A program made the translations under genes and the position numbers. 64,000 nt of DNA from AWTP1-13 sp963770295 (lineage in GTDB: Bacteria; Pseudomonadota; Alphaproteobacteria; Rhizobiales; Hyphomicrobiaceae): the NCBI GenBank assembly GCA_963770295.1, contig CAVYPA010000025.1, positions 1 to 64,000 of the forward strand, written 5' to 3'. Below the pieces are notes generated by a model, which ran no database searches, was not told where the DNA came from, and saw only the letters and a program-made list of their open reading frames with translations. The first letter of the stretch is position 1. The number at the start of each line of letters is the position of its first letter. Below, in pieces: positions 10,117-18,558 of this stretch.

Positions 10117-10603
10117 GGTGGCTACGTTGGAAGCAATCGTATCTGCATTCCAAAATGCTCGTTTGCGCTGTTCTGCTGCGACCACGAAGGCAAGAAGTCT
10201 CGAGCAACTGATCGGCATTAAGGAGGCGGAGCTCTATGCTCTCGAGGAGCTCCTGAGGTTGCAGCCACACGATGCCTGCGCACTTGAAGTGATGCGTCCC
10301 GACCTTTGGGTCGAGCGCCTAGCACAGCTGGTCTTGTTAAGCGACTATGCCGGTCAGCTGCCGGAGAGTTTTGCTGCGTTGATCCGGGACGCTGTCGTTC
10401 CGCACCACCGGCCCAGAACGAAAACATCACTGATACTGGATAACCCCGCGCATACTCCCTGTTCGAGGAACAGAGGACTGAGCGCGCGCACCTGGCATTA
10501 CTGCCATCCTTTGGCTCCGTTCCGGGGCGCCACCGGCCAGGGTGGGGTGTACTTCGTCTCACAGCATGGGTCAATGACGTGCCCGCGCGGGCTGATTTCT
10601 TGA
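10079..10603 (+). CDS. hypothetical helical protein
   Basis: The frame is open from 10043; an ATG at 10079 is the likely start. Residues 1-110 are amphipathic and Ala/Leu/Glu-rich (KEVATLEAIVSAF-like, IKEAELYALEELLRLQ, FAALIRDAVV), consistent with a folded helical protein. The last ~50 residues are rich in Pro, His and Cys and look like read-through into non-coding DNA. No family is recognised. It follows the helix-turn-helix gene with an overlap, so it may be the last gene of that element. Confidence 0.35.
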   Translation: MLPPARAQITKREVATLEAIVSAFQNARLRCSAATTKARSLEQLIGIKEAELYALEELLRLQPHDACALEVMRPDLWVERLAQLVLLSDYAGQLPESFAALIRDAVVPHHRPRTKTSLILDNPAHTPCSRNRGLSARTWHYCHPLAPFRGATGQGGVYFVSQHGSMTCPRGLIS

Positions 10604-11046
10604 TTTATATTCCGTCTACCGACTAGTTGGCCAATCATAATGACTGGCAAGCCCCGGCCTCCCTTTGCCTCGGCGGTGCTAGAAAGAGCAGACGAATGCG
10701 AGGGCGAAATGTAGATATCGTCGGGTCCCGGCAGGTAGTTGGCATCGACTAACGCCAAACAATCTGGCGTCTGATTGACCACCCAGTGATCCCAATTGGG
10801 GGAGCCCAACTGGTAGTTCAGCCAAGAAACGTTTGGGGTGATCCCCGGTTTTGGGGAGACTTGATCTGCACTCCTACCTTCGTCGGATGCGCACACATGC
10901 CGATCATGCGATCGGCCTGACGCATTTCAATCGCGTTGGGGAGAGTTCCAAGTTGAACGGATGATCCTGTCGTAATTGACGCATGTGAGGTGGGTAGTTG
11001 GGGAACTGACGGAGATAACTGTCTAGGTTGAGGTTAGGGAAGCGAT

Positions 11047-11445
11047 ATGTGGAGAGGACTGGTAGTAGTGGCCGCCCTGTGGGCGATGGTTGGGGAAGTA
11101 GCTGCGCAGCACGATAAGTCTATAACACCGGATACTCCAGGTGATAGGCTCTTGACGCGAGACGTTGCCATAGAAGGGTGCATGGCTTGGGTAGGTGATA
11201 TCAAAACCACGGGGAATGTTCCCGCATGGATAGAGAAGAATAAGGAGCTGCTTCGAGACCTAGATTTGAAATTTAGAAAAGATAACTACCCCAACGGAAG
11301 GCATCTACTAATGGGAGCTGCTATCTCGGCATGCATGGGGAATAAGGGATACTGGAATAAGTGCATCGTCGATGGAGCTAACAAGGACGGAGATTTGCGG
11401 ACGCTAGAGACGGCCCATATACCTAGCCCGATTTATTCGCCGTAA
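11047..11445 (+). CDS. small secreted protein, unknown function
   Basis: This 132-aa protein has a short signal peptide (MWRGLVVVAALWAM to AAQ) and a mature part with three cysteines (EGCMAWVGD, ISACMGNKG, NKCIVDG), which could form disulphides in the periplasm. The arrangement loosely recalls small Rap1a/Tai-type exported proteins, but I do not assign it. The gene is visibly richer in A/T than its surroundings, suggesting transfer. Its stop codon lies inside the 231-bp repeat starting at 11421, so the last residues derive from that repeat. Confidence 0.6.
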   Translation: MWRGLVVVAALWAMVGEVAAQHDKSITPDTPGDRLLTRDVAIEGCMAWVGDIKTTGNVPAWIEKNKELLRDLDLKFRKDNYPNGRHLLMGAAISACMGNKGYWNKCIVDGANKDGDLRTLETAHIPSPIYSP

Positions 11446-11651
11446 CCACTTGTAGTTAAGGCGGTCAGCGGCGGTCGCGCAGCATCGGCCGGATTGACGG
11501 CTGGCTGGGCGGGACGCTTTGGGACGCGTTGAGGGTGATTGTTGCGGGGCTGTCGCGGCATGGGCCGCGTCGTTTATGGGCCTTGCGCGGTGAGGCGGTG
11601 GGCGACGAGGGCCAGTACATTGGCGTGCGGCAGATGGCTCGGGAACGCGAG
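11421..11651. repeat. 231 bp repeat, copy A (inverted relative to 34904-35132)
   Basis: The reverse complement of 34904-35132 matches this interval at roughly nine bases in ten, starting at CCTAGCCC and ending at GCTCGGGAACGCGAG. Outside these points the sequences diverge abruptly. It contains no conserved ORF. In copy B it abuts a broken gene; here it overlaps the end of the secreted-protein gene. It may be the terminal part of a transposable element or a small non-autonomous element. Confidence 0.8.
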
Positions 11652-12041
11652 TTTGACGGAACGCTTCAGCTCCACCACGCGGCAGGCGATCTTTACGAAT
11701 GTCGCGCGGATCGTGGCGAAGGTCGCACCGCGCCAGCGCGACTTCTTCGGTGCTGCAAGGCGTAGTGCATGTGAGCAGGATCACGCAGTTTGATGGGCCT
11801 GCTTTCGATGCAATTGAGGGCAGCGATGAGCTCCTCTCGTCCCATTCCGCACAAGGATGCCGTCGTGCTCGCGTCGGTCAATGACGAGCCTTCGGTGGCG
11901 CTGATGCGCCATCATTGACCTGCGCTGTGCGCGCCGGCGCTCTGATTGAGCGGCCGGGGCGAGGGAATGGCTCCGCCGGGGCCGAACCAGAGAATGTGGG
12001 GAGAGAAGCGCGCGACTTTGTCGCGGGTTCGGGCTGAACCG
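11652..12041. other. no recognisable gene
   Basis: Only short unsupported frames occur on either strand. The interval separates the 231-bp repeat from the 3' end of the transposition operon and may include the left end of that element, but no terminal inverted repeat was identified. Confidence 0.35.
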
Positions 12042-12099
12042 CACTTCCCAGTTCTCGTTCCCGCGCATTGTAGAGCAGACGGGAAGCGGAAGTGGGAAG
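12042..12099. repeat. imperfect palindrome beyond the transposition operon
   Basis: ACTTCCCAGTTCTCGTTCCC is followed 18 bp later by the inverted form of ACTTCCCACTTCCGCTTCCC; 16 of 20 positions pair. It lies just downstream of the last gene of the minus-strand operon (stop at 12137). It could be that operon's terminator or a paired binding site for the transposition proteins. Confidence 0.5.
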
Positions 12100-12136
12100 T
12101 CAGTACTGTCTCATTGTCATCCGGGAGCCGCGATCA

Positions 12137-13081
12137 TCACGCCACGAGTCGATAGCCGCCGTTGCCGGCCTTGACGACGCGGCCGTTGGTCGTGAGGGCG
12201 GCGAGCCTCTCATAGAGGGTTGCGGCACGGACGCGGCATTTGGAGCGCAGTTCGCCGAAGGGTAGCGGTGAAGCGGCTTCGGCGAGAGCGCTTGTGATGC
12301 GCTCATCCAGCGAGCTTGGCGCCGGGATTACGGGTTCACCGGGAGCGACGAGCTGGAGGGCCAAAGCCTCGCCCGATTGCGCAAGTTCGATCTTTATCGG
12401 CTTCTGTGACGCGGCGGCACGATGCTCGACGGTGAGGGTGAGAGTATCGCCCTCGCGGCGCAGATAGAGATTGCTGTCTCCCCAGGCGTGGAACTCGGAG
12501 GAGCCGCGCAGTGCTTGGCCGGCACGTGCGCGTCCGGCGCCCTTTTTGGCATGGTGGACAACGAGCACGGCAAGCCCATGCCGGCGCTGCAGCTCGCGCA
12601 GATAGGCAAGGAGGGGGGCGACCTCGCCGCTGGCGTTCTCGTCGATGCGGTGGAGCCGTACGAAGGGATCGAGAATGAGCAGCCGCGGCTGCAGCTTGGC
12701 AACGGTCTCGGCCAGGCTGCGCCGATCGGCCTCGAGATCGAGACGCAGCGTCGGGGCGGTGATGACCTGGATATCGAGATCGGCAAGCGCCACACCGGCA
12801 GCGGTCGAGATGCCCTCGAGCCGCCGGCGCACGATTGCCGGGGCGTCCTCGGCGGCATACAGGAGGACGCGGCCGGCGTCGGGCACGGCAAAGCGGCGCA
12901 GGCAGGGGACACCGGCAGCAACGGCGACCGCGAGGTCCAGAGCCAGGAACGACTTGCAGCACTTGGGCTCGCCGCCGACGATGCCGACCGCCTCTTGCGA
13001 CCAGAGGCCGGTGACGAGCCAGCGCAGCTCCGGGGCTCGCTCGGCCAGACGCCAGGCCGGTTCGACAGGTAACAGTGTCAC
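12137..13081 (-). CDS. RecA-like AAA ATPase of a transposition operon
   Basis: A 314-aa RepA/AAA_25-type ATPase. Residues 1-30 lead into a P-loop at 36-44 (GGEPKCCKS), a strand-rich ATPase core (RVLLYAAED, Walker B LLILDPFVRL, LAVLVVHHAKKGAG) to about residue 230, and a C-terminal winged-helix-like domain (ATLYERLAALTTNGRVVKAG). The P-loop has Cys where Gly normally precedes Lys; this may be a family trait. Hexameric relatives act as plasmid replicative helicases. The start codon overlaps the stop of the upstream ATPase gene by 4 bp, so the two are translationally coupled. Its presence beside a DDE transposase suggests an accessory helicase or target-selection role. Confidence 0.8.
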   Translation of the reverse strand: MTLLPVEPAWRLAERAPELRWLVTGLWSQEAVGIVGGEPKCCKSFLALDLAVAVAAGVPCLRRFAVPDAGRVLLYAAEDAPAIVRRRLEGISTAAGVALADLDIQVITAPTLRLDLEADRRSLAETVAKLQPRLLILDPFVRLHRIDENASGEVAPLLAYLRELQRRHGLAVLVVHHAKKGAGRARAGQALRGSSEFHAWGDSNLYLRREGDTLTLTVEHRAAASQKPIKIELAQSGEALALQLVAPGEPVIPAPSSLDERITSALAEAASPLPFGELRSKCRVRAATLYERLAALTTNGRVVKAGNGGYRLVA

Positions 13082-13917
13082 CGCCGTCGTCCCGCTACCG
13101 CCCTCTCGGGGGCGGGTTGCGCATAGGTCTCCAGGAACAACTTCTCGTCGATGTGCCGAGCTTCCCGCTCAGCCGCGATACTGAGGAGCTCACCGGCCAT
13201 GTTCATGAGCGCACGCAGATTGCCCTGTGCATGATCCGAGAGCGTGGCGATGAGCTCTGCCGTCATGAGCTTGGCCGCGCCGGCCTTGGTGATCGCGTAT
13301 TTGAGGCACTCCTGCAACTCATCGGGCGTGGCGCGCTCCAGAGCCATGCGCACGCGGATCCGGCTCCCCAAGGGGAGCAGCTCCTCGGAGCGCAAGCGCT
13401 CGATGAGCCGGCCGTCACCGGCCAGCACGACGGTCAGGAGGATGTGGCTGTCGAGACGGGCGGAGGCCAGGAGCCGCAGCTCGGCCAGGACTTTCGGCAC
13501 CATCTCCTGGGCCTCATCGACGATAAGAACGGGCCGGGAGAGCGCGCTATCGATGTGTGATTGCCAGCGCTCGCGGAGCACCTTGAAGCCGGCCCAGCGG
13601 TTGTGGGGGCTGAGCTGGACACCGAACAGGGCTCCCATCTCGCGGTAGAAGTCGGAGAGACCGGCCTGGGGACGTGAGAGGACGCCGACGGTGACGTCAC
13701 GTTGGCCCGCGAGCCGCTCGGCAAGGATGCGCAGTGTAACGGACTTGCCGGTGCCTGGCGCGCCGGTGACCAGGGCAAAGCCGCCCTCGCCGGCGAGCTG
13801 CTCAACCCGCCAGCAGAACGATTCGATACGCGGGGTGACGTGGAGAGCTTCGACCGGCACGTCGGGGGCGAAGGGGTTCCACTTGAGGCCATAGAGGGCA
13901 AGGTGCTTCTTGCTCAT
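13078..13917 (-). CDS. ExeA/TniB-like AAA ATPase (transposition partner)
   Basis: A 279-aa AAA+ protein starting MSKKHLALYGLKWNPF, the typical opening of ExeA-family ATPases. Walker A is GAPGTGKS (residues 52-59) and Walker B is LIVDEAQE (about 131-138), followed by a sensor-like TVVLAGDGRL and GSRIRVRM. The closest functional analogues are TniB, MuB and IstB, which bind target DNA and activate a DDE transposase. The ATG overlaps the stop of the DDE gene by 4 bp and its stop overlaps the RecA-like gene, so all three are made from one message. The gene is intact. Confidence 0.85.
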   Translation of the reverse strand: MSKKHLALYGLKWNPFAPDVPVEALHVTPRIESFCWRVEQLAGEGGFALVTGAPGTGKSVTLRILAERLAGQRDVTVGVLSRPQAGLSDFYREMGALFGVQLSPHNRWAGFKVLRERWQSHIDSALSRPVLIVDEAQEMVPKVLAELRLLASARLDSHILLTVVLAGDGRLIERLRSEELLPLGSRIRVRMALERATPDELQECLKYAITKAGAAKLMTAELIATLSDHAQGNLRALMNMAGELLSIAAEREARHIDEKLFLETYAQPAPERAVAGRRR

Positions 13918-15389
13918 TGATCGTCTCGATCATCGTTGGGTTGTTCATGTTTGGGGAGGTAGGCCGGCGGCAAGCCGGTGTCGGCCTGCTGCTTCAAGAG
14001 CTTCTGGAGCAGCGGCGCGACGACTTGGGACGATGGGGCGGCCGGGGGTTCCTTAGCGGCGGGATCGCGCGCCCTACGCAAGGCGCTGGCGTTTTGCGTC
14101 TTGTCCTGCGGAAATAGGCGGCAGAGCACGTTGCCGGTGCGCTCATCCACGAGGTGGACGTGGCTCAGGTCCCAGGTCGCATAGCGGATCTCGAGGCAGG
14201 CGAGATGGCGGTAGCGGTCCGGCACCTCGAAACGGCGGCCCTCGATCACAATGGTGCCGTCGCTCTTCCTTTGCTTGCGGCTCTCGGTCCTGGTGAATGC
14301 GAGGCGTAGCGCGGCGCTGTCGGGGCAGGCCCGCATGACGCTGGGCCCGGCCAGGAAGCGCGTGATCGGGGCCTCGCCGATCTCGGAATGGATCTTGCGA
14401 TTGTACTCGTAGTCGCCCCAAGCCAGCGTCGCCTCATTCAAGAATGCGAGGGTGAGATCGGGCACGTGCTCGAGCATCGCGATCAGTCTGCCCTCGACGG
14501 CGCCCCAAAATGATTCCTGCTTGCCGTTCTGATAGGCAGAATAAGGAAGCGTCGTCTGGTGCAGGATGCCGAGCCGACCCAGTCCTTCGACAACCTCTGC
14601 CGCAGTCATGGCGCCGCCATTGTCGCTCATGCCAGCGCGCGGGAGCCCGCGCTTCTGAAACGCTTGGGAAAGACCGTGGGCGACGTTCTCTGCTGTCTCC
14701 GCCAGGTACCATTGCAGGTGACAGGCCAACCGCGAGCGGTCATCGAGCACGCCGAACAATATCGGTGTGACCAACTCACCGCGTGTGGTGAGCACCTTGC
14801 GGGAGCCATGATGGCAATCCCAATGGAGAAGGCCACCCACATACTCGGCCTCGTAACTCCTGACCTCGCGCTCGAGGAACCGAGCCTCGGCACGGTCGGC
14901 GCCTACCGTCTGACGCGACGTGAGGCGCCGTCGTTTGCTCAAGCCGTTGGCCTTGAGGAAGCGGCGCAGGGTGGCGTAGGAGGGCACGGGATTGAGATCG
15001 GGGCGGCTCTCGGCCGACGCAACGAGATTGTCGTGGTGCAGCTGGACGCTCCAGCTCTTGTGCGCGGCGTACTGGGCGAGGATGGCTTGACGGAGCGCAC
15101 CACTCATCGCCCACTGCTGGCCGGCATCGGCACGCAGCTTGCGCCGGAGCACGCTGACGGGATCGCTGCGCTCCTTCAAAGCGCGATAGTACCAACGCTC
15201 GATGGTCGAGAAGCCGAAGCGGGTGGGTTTGCCTGAGATCGGGTGCTGCCAGGTGCGCTCCGCAAGTGCCGCAATTGCGTTGGCGAGCTCGCCCTTGGGC
15301 TGAGGTGCTGCCAACAGCTGGCCGATGACGGAGAAGCGAAGGTGCGCCCACCGCTCGTGAACCCGTCGGGCTCGTGCCTGTTCGGCCAT
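13914..15389 (-). CDS. Mu/TniA-like DDE transposase (integrase catalytic core)
   Basis: From the ATG at 15389 (AGAGGG site upstream) the protein has 491 residues; the frame is open to 15560. An N-terminal helical DNA-binding region precedes an rve-type catalytic core: first Asp in LLHWDCHHG (about residue 190), second in GMSDNGG (about 255), and Glu in NGKQESFWG, 35 residues on, giving a complete DD(35)E triad. A C-terminal beta-barrel-like domain (IVIEGRRFEVPDRYRHL, HLVDERTG) follows. It is intact, unlike the IS transposases in this window. It should cut and join DNA ends with help from the overlapping ATPase gene. Confidence 0.85.
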   Translation of the reverse strand: MAEQARARRVHERWAHLRFSVIGQLLAAPQPKGELANAIAALAERTWQHPISGKPTRFGFSTIERWYYRALKERSDPVSVLRRKLRADAGQQWAMSGALRQAILAQYAAHKSWSVQLHHDNLVASAESRPDLNPVPSYATLRRFLKANGLSKRRRLTSRQTVGADRAEARFLEREVRSYEAEYVGGLLHWDCHHGSRKVLTTRGELVTPILFGVLDDRSRLACHLQWYLAETAENVAHGLSQAFQKRGLPRAGMSDNGGAMTAAEVVEGLGRLGILHQTTLPYSAYQNGKQESFWGAVEGRLIAMLEHVPDLTLAFLNEATLAWGDYEYNRKIHSEIGEAPITRFLAGPSVMRACPDSAALRLAFTRTESRKQRKSDGTIVIEGRRFEVPDRYRHLACLEIRYATWDLSHVHLVDERTGNVLCRLFPQDKTQNASALRRARDPAAKEPPAAPSSQVVAPLLQKLLKQQADTGLPPAYLPKHEQPNDDRDDQ

Positions 15390-15477
15390 GCCGCGCTGCC
15401 CTCTTTTGTGAGCAGCGATCGTTACAAGGCCTGACCGCAGTCGGCGACGGGCGTCTTCTGCGGATTTGCGAAAGCCG

Positions 15478-16044
15478 TTATCGAGCCTGCACTTGTCCTC
15501 CGCTGATGGGCGTAAGAAAGCGCAGCAGCGCAATGAGCCGCTCGGCTGCGCTGCCCGCAAAGCGCTCTAACAGCACGGCCGGGAGCCGATGTTCATCGAC
15601 GGGCGGCATGAAGGCGGCGCGGGCGCTTGACCAGAAAGGGCTCGCCGTAAAGGCTTCGCGCCACCATATCCGCCAGCGCACAAGCGTCCGACGATCGACG
15701 CCGATGACGCCGTTCAGCCGCCGCATCCGAGGCTCACTGATGCCATGCTGCATAACGCAGACCACCACCACGATGGCGGCGAGATAGACCTTGCGGCCGA
15801 GAAACCGCAGCGAGGGCGGTGTCGACCGCAAGCGGCAGCCGTCGACAGCACAGCAGTAGCTGAAGCGCCAATGGTACTCGGGCCGCTGCCCGCCCAGCCG
15901 TGGGCGCGGCTTGCGAGGATACTTGGCCGAATGCAGGACACCGCCGCACCCGCACCCCGCGTCTCGTGCGATATCGGCAAGATCGCGATCATAAGCCAAC
16001 AGCAGCTCGTGGAAGGTGGCATCCGCCAGCAGGGCTGAGTACAA
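15478..16044 (-). CDS. zinc-ribbon / HTH protein at the head of the transposition operon
   Basis: A 188-aa protein from a TTG start that has GAGGAGG nine bases upstream. The N-terminal half holds paired cysteines (GCGCGG and YCCAVDGC), which suggest a zinc ribbon. The C-terminal half contains a helix-turn-helix-like stretch (VIGVDRRTLVRWRIWWREAF). It precedes the DDE gene by 88 bp on the same strand, so it is probably the first gene of the operon and may recognise element ends or regulate expression. I do not recognise a named family with confidence. Confidence 0.65.
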   Translation of the reverse strand: MYSALLADATFHELLLAYDRDLADIARDAGCGCGGVLHSAKYPRKPRPRLGGQRPEYHWRFSYCCAVDGCRLRSTPPSLRFLGRKVYLAAIVVVVCVMQHGISEPRMRRLNGVIGVDRRTLVRWRIWWREAFTASPFWSSARAAFMPPVDEHRLPAVLLERFAGSAAERLIALLRFLTPISGGQVQAR

Positions 16045-16079
16045 GGGAGGCGTCCTCCTCGATTAAGGTATTGACCGCC

Positions 16080-16586
16080 ATGGCCAAACCCGGACGCAAT
16101 GATCCCTGCCACTGCGGCAGCGGTAAGAAATACAAGAAGTGCTGCCAGCCCAAAGAGGAGGCAGCCGAGCGCGAGGTCATTGCCAAGGACCAGGCCACGC
16201 GCGAGGAGCGCGCCGCAGTCCACCGTCTTGAGCGGCGTGCAACCAAAGCCGAGGTCCTGGCGCGGTTCGCCGCTGCTGCTGCCGTACCCGATGAGCTGGA
16301 GGAACTCACCGCTGCCTCCAACGCCGCGGTCGCCCTCGTCAAGACTGGCAAGCTCGAAGAGGCTGAGGCCGCCGCCCGTGATCTCCTCGTGCGCTTTCCC
16401 CACGTGCATGACGGCTGGGACCGCCTCGGCATGGTGCACGAGGCCCGCGGCGAGAAAAAGCAGGCAGCAGACTGCTACCGAAAGGCGATCGAGATCATCC
16501 GCGGGCAGTCCGAAAACTACGATCCCGAGTTTGCCGACGTGTTCGTCAAGCTTGTCGACAAGCTCGACCCCCCACCCGCTGCTTAA
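16080..16586 (+). CDS. SEC-C motif and TPR protein
   Basis: The 168-aa product starts MAKPGRNDPCHCGSGKKYKK, a textbook SEC-C zinc motif (C-x-C...CC) of the kind found at the C-terminus of SecA and in many stand-alone proteins. Residues ~60-168 are helical with a TPR-like pair (AAVALVKTGKLEEAEAAARD, then MVHEARGEKKQAADCYRKAI). It is divergent from the zinc-ribbon gene with only 35 bp between start codons, so both probably share a promoter region, and it may be an accessory of the same mobile element. The gene looks intact. Confidence 0.75.
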   Translation: MAKPGRNDPCHCGSGKKYKKCCQPKEEAAEREVIAKDQATREERAAVHRLERRATKAEVLARFAAAAAVPDELEELTAASNAAVALVKTGKLEEAEAAARDLLVRFPHVHDGWDRLGMVHEARGEKKQAADCYRKAIEIIRGQSENYDPEFADVFVKLVDKLDPPPAA

Positions 16587-16587
16587 C

Positions 16588-17933
16588 CTACCCCATAACC
16601 ACGTTCGCGATCCGCGAGGGCACCGCAGCCGCGGCCACCATCAACCGTGTCCAAATCGACCGCAATATACCCTCAAATTGCGGGCGTAGGCTCACATGCA
16701 GCAGCCAGTACGCGCCCATGTGCAGGAACAGGCGGAACTGATTGGCTTGCCAGCGCGAGCACGCGGTCTTATCCGAGCGCGTGGTACATTTCATGTCCTT
16801 AATCAGGTTCTCGACGGCGCCGCGCTGGCAGTAGAGCCTCTCGTAGAGATGCTTCCCCCTGACCCGTTAGGTTCGTGACGACGAAGCGCGCATCCGTGCC
16901 GAACTCGGTCGCCTCGACGCGTGCGATCACCTTCTCCTGCCAGGACTTCGCCGCATATTGGAACTGATGGAAGCGGCGCACCTTTCCAAGGCTCGGCTTC
17001 CAGCGCCATTGGCACTGCTCGCGCCAGGGCTCGGCGAGTGCGTCGAGCGTCTTGTTCCGGGCGAGGCCGAGGATGTAGTCGCAGCGCTTCTCACGCAGCA
17101 AATTCAGCACTTCCGAGTGAAGTAGTGGTGGTCGGCGCGCACCAGAATGTCAACCTGGGGCCAGTGACGGCGGATGCGGTGGATGACATGCCGGAGCACG
17201 CGCGCGATCTCCTCCCCCGAAGGCCGTTTGCCTGGTCGGAGCAACGACAGGATTGGCTTGCCTGAGCTTGCCTCGAAAATATGGATCGGCTGGAAACAAT
17301 GGCCACCCGCGTGCGTATTGAACAGCGCCAGCTCCTGTTGGCCCTGTGCACCAAGTCGTCGGTGTCATCGATATCGAGCACGATCGACGCTGGCACACGC
17401 GCGTAGCTGTGGCAGAAGAGGTCGATGAAGCCGGAGCCGATCCGGTACAGCGTGCCGGCGTCGGCGAGGTTCTCGAGCCGTGAGATCGTCGGCTGGCTCG
17501 GAATGTCGTGACCGCTCTCCGGCGCACGCTCACAGGCGATGGAGCAGCGCGGGATCGTGGCGCAGCGCATCGAGATCGCCATCCTCGTAACCAGCGGCGA
17601 TTGCCATCATGCGCGCCGTCACCATCGCGCGATAGGAGTGGACAACGAGCAGCGGGTTGCGCCTGTCCGGCAGCGGGTCCGCTATCAGCGCGGCCAGGCC
17701 GAGGCGCCGGCCGCTTCGCGCAGCACCACCAGGCCGCCATTCGAGGTGAGGTTGCCGGCGTCTTGCGCGGCTGTGAGCGACTTCGATCCGATGGACGACA
17801 GACCCGGGAGAAACGGCGTAGCTTCGGACATGGCGGCGGCGAATCCGGTGTGTGACGCGCACGCTCTGTTTCGACACCAGAATGTTACGCCGATCCAACA
17901 GCTTCGTCGCCGTCCTCGCGAGTCGCATGCCAA
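16588..17933 (-). pseudogene. IS1380-family transposase relic
   Basis: Read from about 17933 downward, fragments in several frames line up with an IS1380 transposase: LTSNGGLVVLREAAG; LAALIADPLPDRRNPLLVVH and MIAIAAGYEDG-like; QPTISRLENLAD; ASIVLDIDDTDDLVH; RCDYILGLARNKTLDAL; VRRFHQFQYAAKSWQEK; FVVTNLTGQG; and the C-terminal CSRWQANQFRLFLHMGAYWLL. At least four frame changes are needed to join them, so no functional transposase is made. It abuts the stop of the SEC-C gene and may have truncated the far end of the transposition element. Confidence 0.85.
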
Positions 17934-18057
17934 GCTATGGCGAGTAAAACTGGCTAGCTGTTGGGTGCTGGGTAGGAAGAGAGTGGAGCCCGCGCCTGCG
18001 CCACTACCCTCCCCACCAATAACAGCGCCACCACCCCAAATGACTGGGGAGGAAAGG

Positions 18058-18252
18058 ATGCAGCTCGTAGAAGACCTCGGCGTGGTAGGACAGAAATTTC
18101 AACTTCTACCATCTGATGAAGACCTAGGTGGAAAGGCATCTAGGCTTAGGAAGTGCATGAACTCGTGGAAGCATATTATAAGTGAGGCCCACTATGGTAC
18201 TGAGGCCGGCCGAATATTATGGGGCGTTAGAGGTATGGAGGTGTATGGTTAA
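18058..18252 (+). CDS. hypothetical small protein, possibly 5'-truncated
   Basis: The ATG at 18058 has GGGGAGGAAAG directly upstream and gives 64 aa (MQLVEDLGVVGQKFQ...). The frame is open upstream through a proline-rich stretch (PAPAPLPSPP) that looks like a genuine linker, so this may be the C-terminus of a longer protein cut by the IS1380 element. Base composition is more A/T-rich than the flanks. No family is recognised. Its stop overlaps the start of the next small ORF (ATGGTTAA). Confidence 0.4.
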   Translation: MQLVEDLGVVGQKFQLLPSDEDLGGKASRLRKCMNSWKHIISEAHYGTEAGRILWGVRGMEVYG

Positions 18253-18391
18253 GTATAACTACACAATCTTTGCCAAGAGGTGCCCTGGCGTAATGCATGG
18301 AATGTCTAAAGTAAGCGCCGAAGGATGGAGGGAAGCGGTCGCAGAGATGGAACGGCCTTATTGCTATGTAAAGATTGTCTCCAAGGGATGA
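18245..18391 (+). CDS. hypothetical 48-aa protein
   Basis: A short ORF (MVKYNYTIFAKRCPG...) whose ATG overlaps the stop of the preceding ORF, the layout of translationally coupled genes. It is rich in aromatic residues and lysine, and its composition matches its upstream neighbour rather than the IS1380 relic. No family is recognised. Confidence 0.35.
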   Translation: MVKYNYTIFAKRCPGVMHGMSKVSAEGWREAVAEMERPYCYVKIVSKG

Positions 18392-18558
18392 AAGGTTCCA
18401 GGTCGCGCTTTGCGCGCCGGCGATCCCCACCGTTTTCGACATCCGGCCCTGCCTCCGGGTGCCAAGCCCCAAACGTTCCTCCCGATTGGCGCTGGCGCAA
18501 GTGCAATTTGAATGCGAAGACACGGCACCAAAGGAGAAGAGGGAAAGGGGGCGCGGCA

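Noticed and set aside
10498..10896. 132-aa minus-strand ORF beyond the primase module
   Set aside because: Composition is plausible, but it has no ribosome site, no domain and antisense overlap with another frame; not enough for a call.
12422..13072. 216-aa plus-strand ORF
   Set aside because: Antisense to the well-supported RecA-like ATPase; low-complexity Gly/Gln/Arg content.
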